A stretch of 12,890 nt of DNA from positions 1-12,890 of the forward strand of contig BQJV01000040.1 of NCBI GenBank assembly GCA_021604885.1, written 5' to 3'. Of this stretch, positions 1 to 6,528 are shown piece after piece. The notes beneath the pieces are model-generated. The model had not been told where the DNA came from, did not search any database, and saw only the letters and a program-made list of their open reading frames with translations. The DNA is from Acidimicrobiales bacterium (GTDB lineage Bacteria; Actinomycetota; Acidimicrobiia; Acidimicrobiales; Aldehydirespiratoraceae). Numbering within the stretch: position 1 is the first letter of the stretch; every line of letters begins with the position of its first letter. The translations under genes and the position numbers were made by a program.

Positions 1-1
1 C

Positions 2-163
2 GCCGGGCAGATCCGCACCGGCGTGGTGGCCGTGAACAGTGCCGCGATCCTCGACATGGCCAGCCCGTTCGGCGGCTTCAAGAAGTCCGGCATCGGCCGC
101 GAGCTCGGCCCCGAGGGCTTCGGCCCCTTCACCGAGATCCAGTCCGTCCTCCTCCCCGCCTAG
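2..163 (+). CDS. Aldehyde dehydrogenase, C-terminal fragment (5' end outside window)
   Basis: The first 53 readable codons are the C-terminus of an NAD(P)-dependent aldehyde dehydrogenase, which oxidises aldehydes to carboxylates. The sequence shows VVAVNSAAI, then PFGGFKKSGIGRELG and the ending FTEIQSVLLPA. The PFGG-K-SG-GRE block is the hallmark of the ALDH C-terminal region, where the chain folds back on the catalytic domain of a neighbouring subunit. The catalytic Cys and Glu lie upstream, outside the window, so substrate and subfamily cannot be assigned. The TAG stop at 161-163 directly abuts the left arm of the inverted repeat at 164-241, which probably terminates its transcript. The family assignment is firm. 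Confidence 0.93.
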   Translation, partial: AGQIRTGVVAVNSAAILDMASPFGGFKKSGIGRELGPEGFGPFTEIQSVLLPA

Positions 164-241
164 TTGAGACACTCGGGGTCAGAGTCCCGTCCCACCTTTC
201 TCGCGGTGAGATGGGACGGGACTCTGACCCCGGCGTCTCAA
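164..241. terminator. Large near-perfect inverted repeat between convergent genes (putative bidirectional terminator or REP-like element)
   Basis: Arms 175-194 and 212-231 are perfectly complementary over 20 bp and start GGGGTCAGAG. An outer 7-bp pair (TTGAGAC 164-170 with GTCTCAA 235-241) extends the stem, and an inner TCTC/GAGA pair (199-202 with 208-211) closes the loop. It fills the gap between the aldehyde dehydrogenase stop (161-163, +) and the acetyltransferase. The acetyltransferase TGA (238-240, minus strand) lies inside the outer right arm. The position suits a two-way terminator. There is no T-run on either side, so it is not a classical intrinsic terminator. A dispersed palindromic repeat is the alternative. 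Confidence 0.7.
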
Positions 242-684
242 CTTCGGAGCTGTTCGGGTGGGGCGTAGCGGTAGACGTTGGTGTCGCGCTCGATGAAGCC
301 GATGCGCTGGTAGAGGCGGTTGGCGGCTTCGCGTGACGGGCGCGACGTGAGGTCGACGGTGATGGCGCCCTGCGCGAAGGCGTGCTCGATGGCGGCCTCG
401 TTGAGGATGCGGCCCACGCCCTTGCCGCGGGCGGCCTCGTCGACGATGACGTCCTCGATCCACGCCCGGATGCCGGTCGGGATGCGAAACAGGATCAGCG
501 TGAGCGTGCCCAGGATCCCGGTCTCGTCGCGGCACATGAACAGGATCGACGCGTCGGAGTCGATCATCTCCTGGAGCGCCTCGTTCGTCGGCGGCGGGTT
601 CGACTTCGAGAGCTGGGGGACCAGCCGGTCCATCGCTTCGCGCAGCTCGTCCGTGACTTCCGTGGCGATGTAGGTGTCGACCAT
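238..684 (-). CDS. GNAT family N-acetyltransferase
   Basis: This 148-residue protein has the length and fold signature of a single-domain GCN5-related acetyltransferase, which moves acetyl from acetyl-CoA to an amine. Motif A, IEDVIVDEAARGKGVGRIL (residues 76-94), carries the R-G-K-G-V-G pyrophosphate-binding loop. SREAANRLYQRIGF (117-130) is the usual motif B. The substrate cannot be read from sequence. The ATG at 684 is 16 nt downstream of the lytic transglycosylase stop, and no strong Shine-Dalgarno sequence is visible. It appears to be the last gene of the tesB operon. Its TGA is built into the outer arm of the hairpin at 164-241. Family sure, role unknown. Confidence 0.9.
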   Translation of the reverse strand: MVDTYIATEVTDELREAMDRLVPQLSKSNPPPTNEALQEMIDSDASILFMCRDETGILGTLTLILFRIPTGIRAWIEDVIVDEAARGKGVGRILNEAAIEHAFAQGAITVDLTSRPSREAANRLYQRIGFIERDTNVYRYAPPEQLRS

Positions 685-700
685 GCGCCGAGCGTAGAGG

Positions 701-1693
701 TCAGGAGCGCGGCGGCGGCGCCGACCAGGGCGCGTCCTCGAGATAGTCCGCCGTCGGCTGCGCCTCCTCCAGCCGGTACCCGACCGGGAACCACAGGTCG
801 CCGATCGCGGCCGAGTAGTGGATCTCCCAGCCGTGCGCGGCCAGGAACGAGTTCTCGTCGGCGGCGAACAGTGTCGCGTAGTGGGTGACGGCCGCGACGT
901 AGGCGTCGGAGTTGTTGTAGCCCCACAGCGCCCGGTGCATGTCGTCCGGACCGCCCCGGCGCACGAGGTAGCGAGCGGCGGCGGGGATGGCGTCGGCCGG
1001 GTCGTCGATGTCGCCGTCGCTCACCTCCTCCCAGGTCGTGGGCAGGAACTGCATCGGCCCCTGGGCGCCGGCGGTCGACAGGCCGTCGATCCGGCCGAAC
1101 CCCGTCTCCAGCAGGTTGATCGCCGCCAGGAAGCTCCAGTCGATCCCCGTGTCGGCTGCGGCCTGGTCGTAGAGGACGCGCAGTTCCGCCGCCGTCAGCG
1201 GCTCGATGATCTCCCAGGCCGGCGCGTTCTGGGGAGGTTCACCCGACCCGCCGCCGATGTCCGCGATCGCGCGGCGGGCGGCGAGGTGGCGTTCGATCAC
1301 CCAGCGGTGCTCGTCCGGCGCGCCCTCCAGCGTGACGGCGATCCACTCCAGGTTGCGCCCGATCACGCGATAGAGCATCTGTTGCTCGTGGGCGAGGTCG
1401 GGCCACGCCGCGTCGCTCGGATCGCTGGCGTCGAGCAGGTCCTCGACCACGTAGAGACGGGCCGCGGCGTCCTCGGCCTCCGCCGCGACGGACGGGTACA
1501 CACGCCCGTCCGGCGCCGCCGGATGCACCACCGGCGGCTCGGTGGTGGTCGTCGTTGTCGACGTCGTCGAGGCTGCGGTTGTGGTGCTCGCCGGCGGCAC
1601 CGTCGTGTCGCTCAGCTCGGGTCGGTCCGTGCCTGAGCAAGCGCCCGCGAGCAGGGCCAACCCGGCGAGCACGACGGCTGTCCGTCGGGTCAC
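701..1693 (-). CDS. Lytic transglycosylase-like lipoprotein (SLT/MltB-type domain)
   Basis: This 330-residue exported protein has a signal peptide ending in the lipobox LAGAC (lipidated Cys19). A Ser/Thr-rich linker spans roughly residues 29-52, an uncharacterised helical region follows to about 160, and then a transglycosylase domain. The domain shows AINLLETGFG (191-200, candidate catalytic Glu196), the AGAQGPMQFLPTTW block (208-221) and a late GYNNSDAYVAAV segment (258-269). Such enzymes cleave the MurNAc-GlcNAc bond of peptidoglycan. The lipid anchor and flexible linker would put the catalytic domain in the outer part of the wall. The GTG start overlaps the preceding gene's TGA by four bases (GTGA, 1690-1693), so translation is probably coupled. 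The TTTTTT tract comes from a low-complexity DNA stretch and may vary in length. Confidence 0.9.
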   Translation of the reverse strand: MTRRTAVVLAGLALLAGACSGTDRPELSDTTVPPASTTTAASTTSTTTTTTEPPVVHPAAPDGRVYPSVAAEAEDAAARLYVVEDLLDASDPSDAAWPDLAHEQQMLYRVIGRNLEWIAVTLEGAPDEHRWVIERHLAARRAIADIGGGSGEPPQNAPAWEIIEPLTAAELRVLYDQAAADTGIDWSFLAAINLLETGFGRIDGLSTAGAQGPMQFLPTTWEEVSDGDIDDPADAIPAAARYLVRRGGPDDMHRALWGYNNSDAYVAAVTHYATLFAADENSFLAAHGWEIHYSAAIGDLWFPVGYRLEEAQPTADYLEDAPWSAPPPRS

Positions 1694-2955
1694 GCCGGCA
1701 CGATGCGTTCGATGGCGCCCGACAGCGTGATGGCGAGCAGTTCGCCGTCCGCGTCAGCGGTGATGCCGACGAGGTTCTCGATGTCGCCGCCGAGATCGCG
1801 GTAGACGACCTCGCCGTCCTGGATCGCGATCGCCCAGACCGTGAACCGGCAGTAGTCGCCGAACACATAGGCGCCGACCAGCTCGGGGATGGCGAGACCG
1901 CGGTAGACGGCGCCCCCACTGATCGAGCAGCCGCTCGGCGGGCCGCCGCTGTGGGGATACTCGTAGACCGGGTCGACGTTGCCTTCGGGCCGCGCGCCCT
2001 CGAACTGGTGGGTGCCCTCCCGGTTGTCCCAGCCGAGGTTGGCGCCGATGCCCCACCCGTTCGCGCCGAGCAGGAGGTTGATCTCCTCCCACTGGTTCTG
2101 GCCGACATCCGCGATCCAGAAGTCGTCGGTGACCGGATCGAAGGAGATCCGCCACGGGTTGCGGGCGCCGGTCATGAAGATCTCGGGCGCACCGTCCTCG
2201 CCCGATGCGAACGGATTGTCGGCCGGAATCTCGTAGGGCCGGTCGCCGCCCGGCGTGGGGTCGATCCGCAGGATCGAACCGAGGATCTGCATGGGGTCCT
2301 GGCCGGCCTCGAGCGGGTCGTTCGCGCTCCCACCGTCGCCGACCCCGACGTAGAGGTGGCCGTCCGGGCCGATGGCCAGCGCGCCCCCGTTGTGGTTGGA
2401 GAACGGCTGGTCGATGGTGAGCAGATGGTGCCGGTCGCCCGGGCGACCGTCGGCCAACAGGAACGCGTCGACGTTCGTGTTGCCGTCGCGGTCGGTGAAG
2501 TTGACGTAGAGCGCCTCGTCGTCGACCGCGAGCCCGAGCAGGCCGCGCTCGGATGCGACGGTCGTCTCGGCGCTGATGTCGACGATCGGCTCGCTGATCT
2601 CGCCCGAGTCCGCGTCGAGCACGACGATCTGGCCGGCCCGGAGCGCGAGCCAGACCTCGCCGTTCGGCGCCACGGTCGAGTCGATCGGGGAGCGGTACGT
2701 ACCCACGTTCTCGACGGCGACCGCGGCGGCATTGAGATCGCCGTTCACCGCCCGGGGATCGGCCGGCTCGGTGGTCGATGTGGTGGGTGTCGTCGACGAC
2801 GTGGACGTGGTGTCGACACCGGTTGCGGCGGTCGTGGTGGTGACCACGGGGATGGTCGTCTCGGAGGGCTCGGTCGGACCCGCGGTGTCCTCGCTGCACG
2901 CGGCGGCGACGAGAGCGAGCGCGACGATGACGATCCCGCAGCGGCGGCGAGTCAC
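1690..2955 (-). CDS. PQQ-dependent sugar dehydrogenase family lipoprotein (glucose/sorbosone dehydrogenase)
   Basis: This 421-residue protein starts at GTG 2955, which overlaps the tesB stop as GTGA. An upstream in-frame extension to 3093 would run backwards into tesB and lacks the signal. The N-terminus is a lipoprotein signal ending LVAAAC (Cys20), followed by a Thr/Ser-rich linker (about 33-64). The rest is a six-bladed beta-propeller of the soluble aldose dehydrogenase family: RGLLGLAVDD, SNHNGGALAIGPDG (His188 as general base), LYVGVGDGGSANDP, GARNPWR (Arg265) and ADVGQNQWEEI. Family members oxidise aldoses to lactones in the periplasm or cell exterior using PQQ. No PQQ synthesis genes are in the window, and some family members are not true PQQ enzymes, so the substrate is open. 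It precedes the lytic transglycosylase with a second GTGA overlap. Confidence 0.92.
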   Translation of the reverse strand: MTRRRCGIVIVALALVAAACSEDTAGPTEPSETTIPVVTTTTAATGVDTTSTSSTTPTTSTTEPADPRAVNGDLNAAAVAVENVGTYRSPIDSTVAPNGEVWLALRAGQIVVLDADSGEISEPIVDISAETTVASERGLLGLAVDDEALYVNFTDRDGNTNVDAFLLADGRPGDRHHLLTIDQPFSNHNGGALAIGPDGHLYVGVGDGGSANDPLEAGQDPMQILGSILRIDPTPGGDRPYEIPADNPFASGEDGAPEIFMTGARNPWRISFDPVTDDFWIADVGQNQWEEINLLLGANGWGIGANLGWDNREGTHQFEGARPEGNVDPVYEYPHSGGPPSGCSISGGAVYRGLAIPELVGAYVFGDYCRFTVWAIAIQDGEVVYRDLGGDIENLVGITADADGELLAITLSGAIERIVPA

Positions 2956-3806
2956 GAGGAGGCCTCGGTCCGGCGGATCAGGCCTTCCTGCACGACGCTG
3001 GCGATGAGCCGACCGTCGTGAGTGAAAACGCGACCGGTTGCGAGCCCGCGGGCGCCCGTCGATGCCGGCGTGTGCTGGTCGTAGAGCAGCCACTCATCGG
3101 CGCGGAACGTGCCGTGGAACCACATGGCGTGATCCAGACTCGCCATCTGGACCCCGCCCTGGATCGAGCCGGTGCCGTGGGGGAGGAGGCTCGTGTCCAG
3201 CAGGGTCATGTCCGACGCATAGGTGAGCAGGCACGTGTGGAGGACCTGGTTGTCCGGGAGCCGCCCGTCGGCGCGGAACCACACCTGCTGGACGGGTGGC
3301 AACGGCTCACGACGCTGGAGCGGGCTCTTCGTGATGTAGCGGATGTCGAGTGGATGGGGTTGATCCGGGAACGGGTCGTCGATGCCGGCTTCGGCGAACC
3401 GGTCGGCTCGCGTCGGGAGGTCGTCCGCGGCGGGCACGTCCGGCATCGGCTCGAGGTGCTCGAGGCCGGGCTCGTCGATGTGGAACGAAGCCGCGAGGTT
3501 GAAGATCGCCCGGCCGTGCTGGATGCCGACGACGCGTCGGGTGGTGAACGAGCGTCCGTCGCGGATGCGGTCGACCTCGTAGAGCACCGGCACCGTCGGG
3601 TCGCCCGGTCGCAGGAAGTAGGCGTGCAGCGAGTGGACGGGCCGGTCGTCGTCCACGGTGCGGGCCGCCGCGACGAGTGCCTGTCCGGCCACCTGACCGC
3701 CGAAGATGCGCTGGCGGTTCTCGTCGGGCGAGACGCCCCGGAAGATGTTGACCTCGATCGCCTCGAGATCGAGGAGGTCGACGAGATCGTCGACGTCTTT
3801 CTGCAT
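2952..3806 (-). CDS. tesB: Acyl-CoA thioesterase II
   Basis: This 284-residue protein matches the usual TesB length and double-hotdog layout. It hydrolyses acyl-CoA to free fatty acid and CoA in the cytoplasm. The first hotdog shows RIFGGQVAGQAL (33-44) and HSLHAYFLRPGDP (58-70). The second has the catalytic network: Asp199 in YASDMTLLDT, Ser223 in ASLDHAMWFH (Thr in E. coli TesB, a conservative change) and Gln273 in ASVVQEGLIR. The ATG at 3806 opens a minus-strand operon of four genes. The 72 bp to the divergent gtrA-like gene must hold both promoters. Its TGA overlaps the GTG of the sugar dehydrogenase gene. The functional link between this enzyme and the two exported lipoproteins is not obvious. 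Confidence 0.95.
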   Translation of the reverse strand: MQKDVDDLVDLLDLEAIEVNIFRGVSPDENRQRIFGGQVAGQALVAAARTVDDDRPVHSLHAYFLRPGDPTVPVLYEVDRIRDGRSFTTRRVVGIQHGRAIFNLAASFHIDEPGLEHLEPMPDVPAADDLPTRADRFAEAGIDDPFPDQPHPLDIRYITKSPLQRREPLPPVQQVWFRADGRLPDNQVLHTCLLTYASDMTLLDTSLLPHGTGSIQGGVQMASLDHAMWFHGTFRADEWLLYDQHTPASTGARGLATGRVFTHDGRLIASVVQEGLIRRTEASS

Positions 3807-3878
3807 CGGCCCATACTGCCGCAGGTGGACGTCCTCGGGAGGTCAACACGGGCGACGTCTCGACCGACAGGAAGAGGT
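3807..3878. promoter_or_regulatory. Divergent intergenic region between tesB and gtrA-like gene
   Basis: These 72 bp separate two divergent operon starts, so promoters for both should lie here or overlap the coding ends. On the minus strand a TTGACC element (3845-3840) resembles a -35 box, but I find no -10 at a normal distance. On the plus strand AGGAAGAGG (3869-3877) is the Shine-Dalgarno region for the ATG at 3879. No clear operator palindrome is visible. Confidence 0.4.
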
Positions 3879-4361
3879 ATGCCGCTAGCCTCGTCCTTCA
3901 TGTCGTCCTCGCGCGTCGCCCAACTCCGCGCGATCGCGGAAGAGCACGGAGCGAAGCTCATCCGCTACTGCGGTGTGTCCGTGGTCAACGTGATCACCGG
4001 TGTCGGCACGCTCTTCGTCTGTCTCGAGATCATCGAGATGCAGCGGGTCGCGGCGAACGTGACGGCGTGGGCCGTCAGCACCGTCCCGGCGTATCTGCTC
4101 AGTCGCTACTGGGTGTGGCAGCAGTCCGGCGCCAACTCGGTGCGTTCCGAGATCGCGCCGTTCTGGATCCTCGCCCTCATCGGGCTCGCGTTCTCCACGT
4201 TCTGCATCTGGATCGCCGGCTTCGCGACCGAGAACTCGTTCGTGCTCATCGGCGTCAACTTCTGCGCCTACGGCGTGGTCTGGGTCGCCAAGTATCTGGT
4301 GCTCGATCGGATGATGTGGGGCGTCGTCGCGCCCGGCGAGATCGAGGTCGAGGTCGCCTGA
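3879..4361 (+). CDS. GtrA-like four-helix membrane protein
   Basis: This 160-residue protein has four predicted membrane helices (about 29-50, 57-75, 93-114 and 119-141). It carries GtrA family signatures: RYCGVSVVNVITG at helix 1, the AYLLSRYWVW block (71-80) after helix 2 and AKYLVLDRMMW after helix 4. GtrA proteins are linked to transfer or flipping of polyprenyl-linked sugars in cell-surface glycan synthesis. The ATG at 3879 is preferred because an AGGAAG sequence sits just upstream; the in-frame ATG at 3900 lacks one. Longer upstream in-frame sequence is antisense to tesB and was discarded. It is followed without a gap by the methyltransferase gene (TGA then GTG). The sugar substrate is unknown. 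Confidence 0.88.
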   Translation: MPLASSFMSSSRVAQLRAIAEEHGAKLIRYCGVSVVNVITGVGTLFVCLEIIEMQRVAANVTAWAVSTVPAYLLSRYWVWQQSGANSVRSEIAPFWILALIGLAFSTFCIWIAGFATENSFVLIGVNFCAYGVVWVAKYLVLDRMMWGVVAPGEIEVEVA

Positions 4362-4991
4362 GTGGACCCGCAGTTCCGAGAATTCGCCGAGGCCGCTCGC
4401 GGCTTCATGCCGCCCGACGAAGGCGTCGCCCTCCACGAGGCTGCGCTCGCGGTCGATGTCGACGGCCCCTTCCTCGAGGTCGGCAGCTATTGCGGCAAGT
4501 CCGGGGTCTACATCGGAGCTGCCGCCCAGGCGCGCGGCCGCGTGCTCTTCGCGCTCGACCATCACCGTGGCTCGGAGGAGAACCAGGCCGGCTGGGAATG
4601 GCACGAGCCGGACCTCGTCGATCCGGCCGTGGGCAAGATGGACACGCTGCCGATCTTCCGGCGCACGATCCACGATGCCGGGCTCGAGGGCAGCGTGGTG
4701 GCGCTCGTCGGCGACTCGCCGACCGTCGGCTCCGTGTGGGCGACCCCGCTGGCCCTGCTCTTCATCGACGGTGGCCACGGGCACGACCCCGCCCATCGCG
4801 ACTACGAGATCTGGGTGCCCCATGTCGTCGTCGGCGGGCGACTGCTGATCCACGACGTCTTTCCGGACCCGGCCGACGGCGGCCGTCCGCCCTACGAGAT
4901 CTACTGCCGGGCACTCGAGTCGGGCGCCTTTCGCGAGCTTGCCGCGGTCGGTTCGTTGCGGGTGTTGGAGCGAACCGCCGACGGCCTCTGA
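4362..4991 (+). CDS. Class I SAM-dependent methyltransferase (Methyltransf_24-like)
   Basis: This 209-residue protein has a Rossmann methyltransferase core. FLEVGSYCGKS (37-47) is the SAM-binding motif I, and LFALDHH (62-68) ends in the acidic residue expected at strand beta-2. LLFIDGGHGHDPAHRDYEIW (132-151) and LLIHDVF (161-167) match the Methyltransf_24 and cephalosporin-hydroxylase-like group. The HD and DGGH residues could bind a metal, but I cannot show this. The GTG start immediately follows the gtrA TGA, with GAGG eight bases upstream, so the pair is translationally coupled. The acceptor is unknown. The GtrA partner and the convergent GT4 cluster suggest a sugar or glycolipid substrate, by inference. 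Confidence 0.82.
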   Translation: MDPQFREFAEAARGFMPPDEGVALHEAALAVDVDGPFLEVGSYCGKSGVYIGAAAQARGRVLFALDHHRGSEENQAGWEWHEPDLVDPAVGKMDTLPIFRRTIHDAGLEGSVVALVGDSPTVGSVWATPLALLFIDGGHGHDPAHRDYEIWVPHVVVGGRLLIHDVFPDPADGGRPPYEIYCRALESGAFRELAAVGSLRVLERTADGL

Positions 4992-5117
4992 ACGTCATCC
5001 AGTCGACAGATTCGGCCCCGTCGTAGGCCATACGACCCAGCCCCACCAGGGACCCCTGTCGGGACTTGTGGGCATGTCGCCCCCATTGCGTCAACAGGCG
5101 TTCTTCCCTGGTCGATC
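4992..5117. other. Intergenic region with small hairpin after the methyltransferase gene
   Basis: This 126-bp stretch has no convincing gene. GTCGTA (5020-5025) and TACGAC (5031-5036) form a perfect 6-bp stem with a 5-nt loop, 28 nt after the methyltransferase stop. No T-run follows, so it is only a weak terminator candidate. CAGGG/CCCTG (5047-5051 with 5054-5058) is a second short palindrome. I see no convincing promoter for the small ORF downstream. Confidence 0.35.
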
Positions 5118-5339
5118 ATGACCTTGGAGACACACATCACGTGTCCAGGCGGACGGAGCGGGACGTTGAGTTGCAGCGAGAAGGTGTTGGCCACGGCGGC
5201 GAGCCGGCAGGAGGCACGAGACCTCGCGCGAGCGCTCCCTCGTCCGAGCTCGGTGCGTCAGGCCGACGACGGCCAATGGCTCGTCGTCCAGCTGCTTCCG
5301 GCCAAGTGGTCGCCGGCCCCCGCGACCGTCGCGAACTGA
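5118..5339 (+). CDS. Small hypothetical protein (73 aa)
   Basis: I do not recognise this ORF. It encodes 73 residues with no membrane helix and no known motif. The middle is a helix-like, Ala/Arg-rich segment (VLATAASRQEARDLARALP, about 24-42), followed by DDGQWLVVQLLP (51-62), which reads like a beta-strand. Third codon positions are mostly G or C, in keeping with the real genes here. The minus-strand frames over the same DNA are Arg/Pro-rich shadows. Its TGA ends 17 bp before the perfect hairpin at 5357-5409, as expected for a transcribed gene with its terminator. There is no strong Shine-Dalgarno sequence before the ATG. It could be a real small protein or a chance ORF. Confidence 0.45.
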   Translation: MTLETHITCPGGRSGTLSCSEKVLATAASRQEARDLARALPRPSSVRQADDGQWLVVQLLPAKWSPAPATVAN

Positions 5340-5356
5340 GAACCGGCACGAAACCG

Positions 5357-5409
5357 GCGTTCTGGTGGGAACTGATCGGGCTAGGCCCGATCAGTTCCCA
5401 CCAGAACGC
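5357..5409. terminator. Perfect 25-bp inverted repeat with 3-nt loop between convergent transcripts
   Basis: Arm 5357-5381 (starts GCGTTCTGGTGGG, ends GATCGGGC) is exactly complementary to 5385-5409, with the loop TAG at 5382-5384. It lies between the small plus-strand ORF (stop 5337-5339) and the minus-strand toroid gene (stop 5460-5458). That is where a bidirectional terminator belongs. Neither flank has a T-run, though the plus side is purine-rich. Such U-tract-less hairpins are common candidates in actinobacteria. The absence of any mismatch over 25 bp is more than termination needs. Confidence 0.75.
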
Positions 5410-5457
5410 GAAGAAGTAAGGCGAAGAACGAACGGGAAAAGGAAGGGGTGCCGGGTG

Positions 5458-6528
5458 TTATTCGGCGTGGCGGTCGGCGAGGTCGCTGGCGTCGACGTCG
5501 ATGAACGGCGGGAGGAAGTCATGGTCCGCGAAGAGCCGCGCTGCCGGGCCGGTGCCCTCGATCGCTTCGGCGGCGAGGAGGACGGCGGCCGAGGAGTAGG
5601 TCGAGCGTTCGTCCGGCGGGAAGAGGGTGCCGTCGGGGTGAACGATGCCGGTGATGTAGCGGCCGTCGTCCTCGCGCGTGGCCTGGGCCGCGGTGAAGAG
5701 CTGGAGCGCGATCTCGCGCTCGCCGACACCGAGATGGGCCATCGCGCATTCGCAGGTCTCGGCGGTGGTGACCCACGGCCGGTCCGAGACGCAGCGGATG
5801 CCCTTGTCGTCCAGCATAAAGGTGTTGAACCGGTCGGCCAGGTGGGCACGTCCGGTCTCGCCCGTGAGCACCCCCGCGAGGACGGGGTAGTACCAGTCCA
5901 TCGCCCAGCGGTGCTTCGGCGAGAACGCCTCGTCGCGCTCGTGGCGGATGGCGTGCGCGAGCTGGCCGGCGGAGAGCTCCCAGTCGGGCCGTTCGTGGTG
6001 CAGTTCCTCGGCGATCGCGACCGCGCAGCGCAGCGAGTGGGCGATCGAGGAGGACCCGGTGAGAAGAGCGAACGACCACGGGGTGCCGTCGGGATGACGG
6101 GCCCACAGGATCTCCCCGCGCGGCTGCTGGAGATCGAGCACGAAGTCGATCGCCGGCTCGACGACCTTCCACATCTCCTCGAGATACCCGAGGTCGCGGA
6201 AGTGGAGGTAGTGATGCCACGCGCCGGCCGCGATGTAGGCGATCACGTTGGCGTCGAGCTTGTCCTGCTCGACCTCGTCGTCCAGGTAGTACTGGTGCCA
6301 CGACCCGTCGGTGCGCTGGATGTCGACGAGCCACTGGTAGGCGGCCTCGGCCTCCGCGCGGCGATCGCCGATCACGAGGGCCATGGCGGCTTCGATGTGG
6401 TTCCACGGGTCGGCGTGGCCGCCGGGGAACCAGGGGATCATGCCGGACGGCAGCTGCCACTCGGCGATGTGGTCCGCCGTCTGGCGAATCTGGGCAGCCG
6501 AGAGGACGCCGGGGATCTCAGGCGGCAT
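5458..6528 (-). CDS. Alpha/alpha-toroid protein, prenyltransferase/squalene-oxidase-repeat-like
   Basis: This 356-residue protein resembles the (alpha/alpha)6-toroid proteins that databases label prenyltransferase or squalene cyclase-like. Evidence is the QW-type motif QRTDGSW (71-77) and repeated Trp/Tyr-rich helix pairs: DPWNHIEAAMAL (40-51), AYIAAGAWHHYLHF (97-110), RWAMDWYYPVLAGVL (207-221) and TAETCECAMAHLGVG (255-269). No DDxxD or DxDD signature is seen, so a glycoside-hydrolase-like toroid is as likely as a cyclase. The second ATG (6528) is chosen as start because GGAGG lies six bases upstream of it; the ATG at 6534 touches that GGAGG. It overlaps the methyltransferase end by 11 bp and closes the operon. 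Substrate unknown. Confidence 0.75.
   Translation of the reverse strand: MPPEIPGVLSAAQIRQTADHIAEWQLPSGMIPWFPGGHADPWNHIEAAMALVIGDRRAEAEAAYQWLVDIQRTDGSWHQYYLDDEVEQDKLDANVIAYIAAGAWHHYLHFRDLGYLEEMWKVVEPAIDFVLDLQQPRGEILWARHPDGTPWSFALLTGSSSIAHSLRCAVAIAEELHHERPDWELSAGQLAHAIRHERDEAFSPKHRWAMDWYYPVLAGVLTGETGRAHLADRFNTFMLDDKGIRCVSDRPWVTTAETCECAMAHLGVGEREIALQLFTAAQATREDDGRYITGIVHPDGTLFPPDERSTYSSAAVLLAAEAIEGTGPAARLFADHDFLPPFIDVDASDLADRHAE

Noticed and set aside
1537..1605. Short tandem-repeat-like DNA (GTGGTGGTCGTCGTT and similar)
   Set aside because: It is explained as the coding DNA of the Thr/Ser-rich linker, not an independent repeat element or CRISPR.
1555..3021. A 488-codon open frame on the plus strand
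   Set aside because: It is antisense to the sugar dehydrogenase lipoprotein gene, which has full family motifs. The composition is that of a shadow frame.
3018..3878. In-frame N-terminal extension of the GtrA-like gene
   Set aside because: It is antisense to tesB. The ATG at 3879 has a ribosome binding site and gives the normal GtrA length.
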